Part shown: piece after piece, positions 57,628-64,000 of the stretch
Layout: the number at the start of each line of letters is the position of its first letter
Position numbering within the stretch: position 1 is the stretch's first letter
The notes under the pieces: generated by a model
Databases searched by the model: none
Seen by the model: the letters and a program-made list of their open reading frames with translations, nothing else
Told to the model about the DNA's origin: nothing
Virus record (IMG/VR): IMGVR_UViG_3300017971_000194
Coordinates: 62,001-126,000 of that record
Length of the DNA: 64,000 nt
Reading direction: 5' to 3' (one strand)
From: a virus
Made by a program: the position numbers and the translations under genes

Positions 57628-58428
57628 ATGACACGCATAGCGACCCGACAGCTTAGAGCATTACGTAAAAAGGTATTTTCTGCTCTCAGCTTCCCAGAAC
57701 AATTTATTGTTGTATTACGAAGAGTTATCGCAAGTTACTCTGAGACATGGGTTCTATATCTCATGCAAATGTTTGAGAAAATAGGTAAACCAATTGACAA
57801 GGCTGAAGCCTTGAAGATCAAGAACTATATGTTCAACAAGGTAAAAAGCTTCTTCCCAAACCCTGCCGATGCAAATGATGCTATGGAAGATGTGATTGAG
57901 TTTTTGATTCGAAATAACTGGTTCGAAAAACTAGATGAAGATAAGACGGTCACAGATATCACAAAACTGCTAGTAAATAAGACGGTTCAAGAATTATCTG
58001 TTCTAAAGAAAAAGAAGTGGATCAGAGATAAAGGCCAAGAATACTATGGCCCAGCAGGAACTGATGTTATAGACACTTTGGAAGAACGTCTTCAAGGGTC
58101 ACCTGAATCTACAATGCGATTATTTGAACAAGAAATGAATGACCTTGAGTGGCAGATCATCTTCAAAGATTTCGTGAAATTCCTTGAAGATGATTCCAAA
58201 ACTCAGCGTTCAAAGTTTCCTCTTGCCGATATGTTCAGAAAATATTATCTTGAACAGTATAGTCTAACTGAACTGGCTGAAGAAGTTGGAGAACAATTAG
58301 GAAGCCCTGTAGAGCCAGCTTCAATAAAATTCCAACTCGTAGGGCTATCAAAAGATTTCATTAGATTCCTTAGCGGATACCAAAAGGTTAAGGTTGTCAA
58401 AGAAATCGTAGAAAATCTGGTTATGTGA
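57628..58428 (+). CDS. Sigma-70-family-like transcription factor (putative)
   Basis: 266 residues, ATG with AGGAG. Helical throughout. Residues about 70-130 (FPNPADANDAMEDVIEFL, then LLVNKTVQELSVLKKKKW) resemble sigma region 2 with its conserved helix and basic stretch. Residues about 170-250 (FVKFLEDD, ADMFRKYYLEQYSLTELAEE, then SIKFQLVGLSKDFIRFL) resemble sigma region 4 with a helix-turn-helix. Divergent phage sigma-like proteins direct host RNA polymerase to late promoters. The gene is transcribed away from the tail operon and overlaps a small DNA-binding gene. The assignment rests on weak pattern similarity; a different helical DNA-binding protein is possible. Confidence 0.5.
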   Translation: MTRIATRQLRALRKKVFSALSFPEQFIVVLRRVIASYSETWVLYLMQMFEKIGKPIDKAEALKIKNYMFNKVKSFFPNPADANDAMEDVIEFLIRNNWFEKLDEDKTVTDITKLLVNKTVQELSVLKKKKWIRDKGQEYYGPAGTDVIDTLEERLQGSPESTMRLFEQEMNDLEWQIIFKDFVKFLEDDSKTQRSKFPLADMFRKYYLEQYSLTELAEEVGEQLGSPVEPASIKFQLVGLSKDFIRFLSGYQKVKVVKEIVENLVM

Positions 58429-58676
58429 TGGAAGAAAAGTATTTTTGCACCGATGATGCTTGTCAGTATCTTGGATTGAAGAAAAAGTCATTCTATAACT
58501 GCCTAAGCCGTAGAGAGATTTCCCCTGTCAACCCCTCAGAAAAACCTTATATGTTCTCAAAATCAGAACTGGATCGGTGGGCAGCTCAAAGAGATCGTAA
58601 GAAATCATTACGTCAAAGATATGGGGTCACGGAAGGTAAAGTGATTCTTCCCTCGAAAATCATTCCTTTGGGTTAG
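58428..58676 (+). CDS. Small helix-turn-helix (excisionase/MerR-like) protein
   Basis: 82 residues from the ATG at 58428, which overlaps the upstream TGA (TGATG); a GTG one codon earlier is also possible. Residues about 4-50 (FCTDDACQYLGLKKKSFY, then PYMFSKSELDRWAAQR) match the winged HTH_17 domain of excisionases and phage DNA-binding regulators. The C-terminus is basic. Co-transcribed with the sigma-like gene and probably part of the same regulatory unit. Its 3' end overlaps the convergent gene 58660-58935 by 17 bases. Confidence 0.7.
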   Translation: MEEKYFCTDDACQYLGLKKKSFYNCLSRREISPVNPSEKPYMFSKSELDRWAAQRDRKKSLRQRYGVTEGKVILPSKIIPLG

Positions 58677-58935
58677 GATATTGATAAGTCACTTTGGTAT
58701 TTCTATACTTTTCTAGAACTTTTACAGACTTTCTTATAGAACTGATAGCTTCCTGGATAATCCTCACTTGACGCTTCAACTTTGAAGCTTTCCCAGGATC
58801 ATTCTCTTCATATTCTTTAATTTCATCTGATTTCAAACCAGATGCTTCCTCTAAAACAGACACAGATTCCTTCAACACACTGATTTGCTTCAAAACCTGG
58901 TTTCGAATCTGACCTTTTTGGATCGAATATCTCAT
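58660..58935 (-). CDS. Small coiled-coil protein
   Basis: 91 residues; the ATG overlaps the preceding TGA by 4 bases (ATGA), so it is translationally coupled to it. Almost entirely helical, heptad-like and charged (LKQISVLKESVSVLEEASGL, AISSIRKSVKVLEKYRN). Possible structural or regulatory small protein; no family recognised. Confidence 0.65.
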   Translation of the reverse strand: MRYSIQKGQIRNQVLKQISVLKESVSVLEEASGLKSDEIKEYEENDPGKASKLKRQVRIIQEAISSIRKSVKVLEKYRNTKVTYQYPNPKE

Positions 58936-59285
58936 TCAACGGCCCAAAGTCGAATCGAAGTATTGTCCACAGAAACATCAACAGAAATCGAAGTGATATC
59001 AGAAGCCCCACCAGCCAAAATGAAGTAACCATTTGCTACAATGTTGAATCCAGTAACTGCTCCATTGATATAAACCACAATATCCTGATCTGAACTCATA
59101 TAAAGAGCTTTTGCAGAAGCTACAGACCCCAAATCAAGGTCTTGCCCAACACCAGTATCCAACAGATAGGTAGAGTCTACTTTCTCAGTGAAACTACTTA
59201 TTGTGACAGACTTGGGTATTTGAACTGGGCTTACACCACTTTCTGGAGGATATTGTAAGGTACTCTGAATAGTTGCATCAGACAT
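58932..59285 (-). CDS. Small beta-rich, probably virion-associated protein
   Basis: 117 residues, ATG with AAGGAG. N-terminal extended segment (TIQSTLQYPPESGVSPVQIP) and a C-terminal beta sandwich-like region (ALYMSSDQDIVVYING, YFILAGG, SVDVSVDNTSIRLWAVE). This resembles small phage decoration or head/tail accessory proteins in composition, but no family is certain. Coupled to the coiled-coil gene that follows. Confidence 0.6.
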   Translation of the reverse strand: MSDATIQSTLQYPPESGVSPVQIPKSVTISSFTEKVDSTYLLDTGVGQDLDLGSVASAKALYMSSDQDIVVYINGAVTGFNIVANGYFILAGGASDITSISVDVSVDNTSIRLWAVE

Positions 59286-59379
59286 GATTTTCTCTCCTTA
59301 TCATTGAGATATAGCTAATCTCATAATCCTACTTTAAAAATAGAAAATTAACCAGTATATAAGGTTAGGAGGTGTTGTC
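59286..59379. promoter_or_regulatory. Second divergent intergenic region with inverted repeat
   Basis: 94 bases between divergent genes. A perfect inverted repeat TGAGAT (59305-59310) / ATCTCA (59318-59323) with a 7-base spacer lies near the minus-strand start. A TATATA box precedes the plus-strand gene, which has a strong GGAGGT ribosome site. Candidate promoter/operator; no experimental support. Confidence 0.35.
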
Positions 59380-59565
59380 ATGGATGAAGCAAGAGTCCTA
59401 ATTGAAGTATTGGCTTACCTAAAAAGAGGGAATGTAGAGAAAGCCATCAAAAACATCAATTATCTTCTAGATCAAATGCCTGAGTCTAAAAAGACTCAGA
59501 GCACAGTGAAGATTTTTGAAGATTTCAGAACAAAGCGTATGAAGGATAAATATCGACTAAATTAG
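59380..59565 (+). CDS. Small plus-strand protein
   Basis: 61 residues, ATG with GGAGGT at a good distance. Helical: EARVLIEVLAYLKRGNVEKA, then KNINYLLDQMPES, and a basic end (FRTKRMKDKYRLN). The stop TAG overlaps the convergent TAA of the sheath gene (TTAG on the plus strand). It is a believable small gene because of the ribosome site and codon use. Function unknown. Confidence 0.6.
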   Translation: MDEARVLIEVLAYLKRGNVEKAIKNINYLLDQMPESKKTQSTVKIFEDFRTKRMKDKYRLN

Positions 59566-62500
59566 ATGCGAATCCTTACATGCTGTGTCACAAGAATGTA
59601 GAGGTTCGGGAAGATTGGAGCATAATATGCTTCAACCAAGATCAATGTTGGATCATCAGGATGTGCCGTAGCAACCGCAGGCTCATAATCTGCTATTAGA
59701 TTAGCTTCCTTCATTGCTCTCAACACACCATTGGCCTCAGACTGAACCTCAGCAGGAAGTGAAGGTAAGAACTTCACACCAGTAAACTTCTTCAGACGCT
59801 TAGTCATGTTGACATGCATCTGGTCATCAATCTGAGTAATGGTCGGAATCTGAGTGAGCAGATCAGACATATCAGTAGTGAAGCCCTGCATAACTTCAAT
59901 TGCAGTAGCAGTATCCTGGAGAACATTGATACCTGAAATAGCTGTCTGACTCTGTTCAACAGTATTGATCTGACGACCAAGACGTTTAAATCCTTGCAGA
60001 GTCCTATTGGTATAAGGCTGAGCAAAGTCATTGATAGGATTGAGACAAGAAGCTGCCAGAGCTACTGCCAAGTAAGTACCATCAACAATCTGTTCAGTCT
60101 CTTCCCCAATCTCGTTCTCGATTCCAACGATAGCTGAATCAGGATATACTGTCCTCATACGATGAGAACCAATAGCCTTAGCTGTAGCCTGAGCATCTGT
60201 AGGCTTAGTACCACTTGCAAAGCCGAAGAAACCAATCCTTCTGTTACCATATCGTGGACTGGACTGGATAGCACAATGCTGCTCAAGATAGCTAATAACT
60301 TCAGCTTCTGTCGTCAATGGAACGATAACGTAAGGCTTCACATCCCCTGGGAGAGGCTGCTCAAGTTCTTTGATAGCTTCAATGAAACTAGATACAGAAG
60401 CCTGACTTGAATCTTCAACCTTTGGAACCTGCTTCAAGCCAAGATATGGGATACCATTCTTGAAGGCAATGTCGGCAGCCAGAGACAATCTGTTTTCGAC
60501 TGAGACTTCACCATATAGGGACTTAATGACAGGCATCTCATCAGAAGTGAACAGTTCTGTGTCCCAACTATCTTTGGTATAACTATAACTGATGTAATAG
60601 AAGTCACCGATAGATGGTTCATTACCGGACTTATCGAAAGTACGGACAATAGAAGTATCACCAACACTGACATTTACAGTATTTGCTACTGTCATTTCAA
60701 CACCAGGGATAGTCCTGACAGGAGTATTTGCATTAGTTGGGATCTCATCAACTACAGACATCCCGAAAGATTCCCCATCAGTATATGATCCTGTTGTAGA
60801 TTCTAGAACTGTAAATCTAAGACCCGTGACCTCATCTGTATAGGTTTGTCCCGGATAACCAATGTTGCTTGTACCAGTACCAGAACCTTCTGAATGTGAA
60901 GAAGTCACATCAAAGTAAGATCCAGCACCTTCACCAACATCTCCAGATGTCCCTGGTACAATCCCAAGTCCAGTATCATTGAAGGCACTGTCAGTACCTG
61001 TACCAAAAGCGATAGATGATGTAGTACCAATGGTCAGAGACTCAATCCTCAAGAACACTCCAACACCAGCTTGAGTTACGGTGCTTGCTCTAGCCCGAGT
61101 CTTAAATGTAGTATCATCATTCAAGACCACTGAAATTTCTTCAGCTCCAGGCAGTCTTTGATCCCCAGTCTGATTACTAGTGAACCCAAGAGTAGTATTT
61201 GCAGTACCATCACCAATGATGATCTTACTATCTGGACTAGAGATATTGGAATAAAGCCTGAGATAATTGCTAGCACCTACGGTCACAGATCCAGCATTGG
61301 AAGCACCTGTTTCCGTATTGATGTCTGTAGCAATCTGGGCAGCAGTACGAGTACCGGCTGTGAGGCTGACCTCATAAGGAACACCATCAATGGTGAGACG
61401 GAAAATATCGTTCACACCAGCAGTGATAGCATAACTTTCAGCATTAGAGCTGAGTAAAGTAGCTGGCAATGCCACAGCACCTTCAATACCAGTGCTCTCG
61501 TCACCTTCTGTGAGAAGAAGAGGTGTGTTTGCGGTGCCAGATTCTACAACTACAGTAGAAACATCATCTGGACCAGTAGGAGCAGTGGGGGAGAAGATCC
61601 GAAGTCTGGTAAGAGCCCCCGTACCAATGGTCTCAGCAATATCTGCACTAAGAGCTGTACCATTTGAAGCTAAGTTAATAGCTGTCACGATATCAGCAAT
61701 TGCTTCAGTAGCTGATGTTCCGAGAGTAACTGGTACCGACACACCATCAACTGTAAATTCAACGAGATTATTCCCACCACTACAATCAATAGTAGTCCCA
61801 CAAGCACCACTTACTATTGAAGCTGCACCACTATTGCTTAGGTCTACATTGGTCATCCCAATATTGTCTACATTATAATAGAACAAGTCGGAAGCACCAT
61901 CGTAGCAAGAATATGGTCCAGGTTCAGTGTTTGTGAAAATTGCAGGGGTTCCAGTAGAATCATGGAACGTAACTGTAACAATCTCTAAAACAGGGTCACC
62001 ACCAACATGAATTGCATCTGGTACAGTCTCAACACCTGAAGGCCATTGAACTGTCTCAGCCAACCCACCACTCTTCCCAGCAAAGAGAACAGCATACTGA
62101 TTAGTACCTGTCAAAGATGACAAGACACTATACTTACCAGTACCTGAAACACCTTCATTCAGACATTCAAGAGTGAAAGTGTCATCTGTGATACGATTGT
62201 ACCAGAACGTACAGAATACCAAGTCCCCAGGAGGTACCGTTCCACCTAACTTGACTCTACGAGTAGAAGAGTCAACTTCTAGAACATCTATAGGACCATT
62301 ATTGAGAGCATCTACAACATCACGTCCACGATATGCAATGACAAGATCGGGACGATTTGTAGGGAGATCAATACGACCTTCTGAAACAGTCTCATATAGA
62401 CTTGAACCTAATGGAGAATTCCTACCATTGCCCGTTGTTGGAGGCATTGGAAGAACAAACTCATTATCAGAAACCACTGAAGGAGTGACTGATGTATCAA

Positions 62501-63785
62501 CATATCGTTCACATTCAGCCATGTAGATACGATTATCAATCAACAGAGTTGAAATCTGAGTATCATCAAATGGCTCTGCTCCAGCAGAACGGTCACCACC
62601 TGTAACAGATACAGAAGTACCCCAATAAATCTTCCCATCACTGACCACAAAATCAGAAAGATTTAAGTAATCCCTACGTCCTGGAGCATACCCACAATTA
62701 CCCACTTCAGTAATGTCATCATTTGGTAGATAATCGAAAGTATCTTGATATGTATTGAAATAGTATGTGACTGCAACAGTAGCTCCTACTGGAGGTGGTA
62801 CTGATAACGTCACCCAACCATTCGTACCATCAATTGACACTGGAGTTTGGTCTGTACCATTAACTGCCACTGTCACATCGGTAGGATCTGTTGATGTGAT
62901 ACCACCATTAGATCCATCTACGATTGGTCTCTGGAATGTTCTGAAAGATTTATTCCTCCCAGAAGTCTGACCTGCTGCAAATCCCAAGAGAGCATTAGCA
63001 TTACCATTTCCAATCTCAATCTCACTAGCAGCTTTCAGTTCGATTCTGTTTTGACCTTGTTCATCAAGATCCACTGAAACTGTCAGACCTGTTACTTGAG
63101 CTGCATTGATATCAGCAATGATCTGAAGAGCTGTTCTACCAGCCCCTGCCGTTAAAGTGACAGTCTTCTCTGAACCACCATTCACAGACAACTTGAAGGT
63201 GTCATTGATACCTTCAGTAACTTCAAATGTCTCTGGGCTAGAATACAACAGGGCATATTCTTCACTAACCTGATCAGACACATCTTCAGTGACCTGAGTA
63301 TCGGTGCGATTATAGTAGTAGGTACAAAGAACTGTAGATCCTTCTGCTGGAATGGACTGAAGAGTAACCTCACCCTTAGTACCATTCACTTGAGCTACTG
63401 CTACTAGAGTACCGTCTACAGTAACCTCCACATGGGTAGGACTAGTAGAGGTTTCACCTCTACCTTCTCCAGTCACGATAGGAAGGTTACGTACCTTGAA
63501 CTTAGAATGCACCCCATCAGCAGCACCAAGGACAGGATTATCAGGATTTGTTTCATCCAAAACAAATCTTTCACTCACATCCTCATTGACGATACGCTGA
63601 TCTACAGTAGCAGACGAACCTCGAACCAGTTCCAAATCGGTTACTTCAAGGTATTCCTGTCCTACACCTATGATTACTAAGGGTCTGATGCCCGCAGGAG
63701 GTCCACCACCTCGTTCACGGACAGTTCTAGTATAGACCCCAGGGAAAACGTGTGACTCGAAAGGTCCCATACCTAATGGTGTCAT
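59562..63785 (-). CDS. Tail sheath protein, unusually large
   Basis: 1407 residues, ATG with AGGAGG. The last 350 residues are the conserved sheath domain: LAADIAFKNGIPYLGLKQV, PYVIVPLTTEAEVISYLEQH, RIGFFGFASGTKPTD, EIVDGTYLAVALAASCLN, then the C-terminal EAYYAPIFPNLYILVTQHV. The N-terminal start ESHVFPGVYTRTVRERGGG is also typical. Between them lies about 1000 residues of inserted beta modules: three flagellin/hook-like units (about 187-272, 665-752, 787-873) and three units with the pattern V-x-V-x-x-V-N-G-T ... G-x-T-V-x-x-T-Y-Y-Y-N. Usual sheaths have 350-700 residues. The extra modules probably decorate the outside of the sheath. Contraction drives the tube through the cell envelope. Confidence 0.9.
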   Translation of the reverse strand: MTPLGMGPFESHVFPGVYTRTVRERGGGPPAGIRPLVIIGVGQEYLEVTDLELVRGSSATVDQRIVNEDVSERFVLDETNPDNPVLGAADGVHSKFKVRNLPIVTGEGRGETSTSPTHVEVTVDGTLVAVAQVNGTKGEVTLQSIPAEGSTVLCTYYYNRTDTQVTEDVSDQVSEEYALLYSSPETFEVTEGINDTFKLSVNGGSEKTVTLTAGAGRTALQIIADINAAQVTGLTVSVDLDEQGQNRIELKAASEIEIGNGNANALLGFAAGQTSGRNKSFRTFQRPIVDGSNGGITSTDPTDVTVAVNGTDQTPVSIDGTNGWVTLSVPPPVGATVAVTYYFNTYQDTFDYLPNDDITEVGNCGYAPGRRDYLNLSDFVVSDGKIYWGTSVSVTGGDRSAGAEPFDDTQISTLLIDNRIYMAECERYVDTSVTPSVVSDNEFVLPMPPTTGNGRNSPLGSSLYETVSEGRIDLPTNRPDLVIAYRGRDVVDALNNGPIDVLEVDSSTRRVKLGGTVPPGDLVFCTFWYNRITDDTFTLECLNEGVSGTGKYSVLSSLTGTNQYAVLFAGKSGGLAETVQWPSGVETVPDAIHVGGDPVLEIVTVTFHDSTGTPAIFTNTEPGPYSCYDGASDLFYYNVDNIGMTNVDLSNSGAASIVSGACGTTIDCSGGNNLVEFTVDGVSVPVTLGTSATEAIADIVTAINLASNGTALSADIAETIGTGALTRLRIFSPTAPTGPDDVSTVVVESGTANTPLLLTEGDESTGIEGAVALPATLLSSNAESYAITAGVNDIFRLTIDGVPYEVSLTAGTRTAAQIATDINTETGASNAGSVTVGASNYLRLYSNISSPDSKIIIGDGTANTTLGFTSNQTGDQRLPGAEEISVVLNDDTTFKTRARASTVTQAGVGVFLRIESLTIGTTSSIAFGTGTDSAFNDTGLGIVPGTSGDVGEGAGSYFDVTSSHSEGSGTGTSNIGYPGQTYTDEVTGLRFTVLESTTGSYTDGESFGMSVVDEIPTNANTPVRTIPGVEMTVANTVNVSVGDTSIVRTFDKSGNEPSIGDFYYISYSYTKDSWDTELFTSDEMPVIKSLYGEVSVENRLSLAADIAFKNGIPYLGLKQVPKVEDSSQASVSSFIEAIKELEQPLPGDVKPYVIVPLTTEAEVISYLEQHCAIQSSPRYGNRRIGFFGFASGTKPTDAQATAKAIGSHRMRTVYPDSAIVGIENEIGEETEQIVDGTYLAVALAASCLNPINDFAQPYTNRTLQGFKRLGRQINTVEQSQTAISGINVLQDTATAIEVMQGFTTDMSDLLTQIPTITQIDDQMHVNMTKRLKKFTGVKFLPSLPAEVQSEANGVLRAMKEANLIADYEPAVATAHPDDPTLILVEAYYAPIFPNLYILVTQHVRIRI

Positions 63786-63832
63786 TTTATCCTCCTAAAA
63801 AAAGCCTAACTAACTTTTCTAATAAAAGATAA

Positions 63833-64000
63833 TTAATTTCCAACCAAAGCCTCATGTAATTCTTTGGCTGCTTCACGACGTACCTCAAGTCTTTCTTGAG
63901 GTACTCGATAATATCCGTCAGTATGATCCCCAATAGGCACTTTGCCTAGATAGGGACTATCATAATCGCTCCTAGCATGGTCTTCAGCTTTACGACGCTC
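63833..64000 (-). CDS. C-terminal end of an unknown protein (5' end outside window)
   Basis: The last 55 codons of an ORF running in from the right edge, ending TAA at 63833-63835. Sequence is charged and helical (SPYLGKVPIGDHTDGYYRV, then LEVRREAAKELHEALVGN). It lies 47 bases upstream of the sheath gene, in the same direction. Too short to identify. Confidence 0.65.
   Translation of the reverse strand, partial: ERRKAEDHARSDYDSPYLGKVPIGDHTDGYYRVPQERLEVRREAAKELHEALVGN

Noticed and set aside
1-64000. Alternative genetic code, as in some huge phages
   Set aside because: TAG, TGA and TAA all end well-supported genes, for example TAG at 4713, TGA at 58426 and TAA at 8355.

Overview
The window looks like the late tail and baseplate region of a large contractile-tailed bacteriophage (myovirus morphology, Caudoviricetes). 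Recognisable proteins are a tail sheath, a probable tail tube, tail-assembly-chaperone-like proteins, a tape measure, a gp27-like hub, a gp5/gpV-like spike, a gp25-like wedge, a baseplate-J/gp6-like wedge and a gpI-like wedge. No capsid, packaging, replication, lysis or integration gene is visible. The DNA is AT-rich, genes are packed with 1-60 bp gaps or TAATG/ATGA overlaps, and most have clear Shine-Dalgarno sequences, so the host is bacterial. TAA, TAG and TGA all serve as stops, so the code is standard. The host cannot be named from this sequence. The very long structural genes suggest a large-genome phage, but genome size is not visible.

Layout (most genes are on the minus strand, read right to left). 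63833-64000 holds the end of an unknown gene. 59562-63785 is an unusually large tail sheath. 57628-59565 is a small mixed-strand island: a sigma-factor-like protein and a small helix-turn-helix protein on the plus strand, two small minus-strand genes (a coiled-coil protein and a beta-rich protein) and one small plus-strand gene. 55089-57483 holds a protein with two zinc-knuckle-like motifs and an unknown protein. 48276-55058 carries a small Arg-rich protein, the tube, two chaperone-like proteins and the tape measure. 41609-48272 holds two paralogous baseplate/tail-end proteins, the hub, the spike and a three-repeat protein. 27064-41612 is the baseplate, including a 2115-residue modular protein. 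1-27053, over 40 percent of the window, is a continuous block of baseplate-attached fibre and spike genes, with one Nudix hydrolase gene in the middle.

The most unusual content is in the fibre block. Three neighbouring giant proteins contain five complete sets of six YWTD (LDL-receptor class B type) repeats, each set enough for one six-bladed beta-propeller. One of the three also has seven LVIVD-type repeats, and the last gene ends the window in a right-handed beta-helix. Two of the YWTD propellers appear to be inserted into the loop of a small beta module whose uninterrupted copies occur elsewhere in the same fibres, in the LamG-like fibre and in the 2115-residue baseplate protein. A second module, resembling the flagellin/hook IN motif, is shared by the sheath and the gp25-like wedge. 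The picture is a tail built by reuse of a few small beta modules across unrelated core proteins, carrying a set of paralogous adhesins with interchangeable distal domains.

Transcription probably runs as long minus-strand late units. The only clear intergenic regions that could hold promoters are the divergent gaps at 57484-57627 and 59286-59379. No convincing rho-independent terminator, tRNA, CRISPR array, insertion sequence or attachment site was seen, and no stretch over 300 bases lacks a gene.
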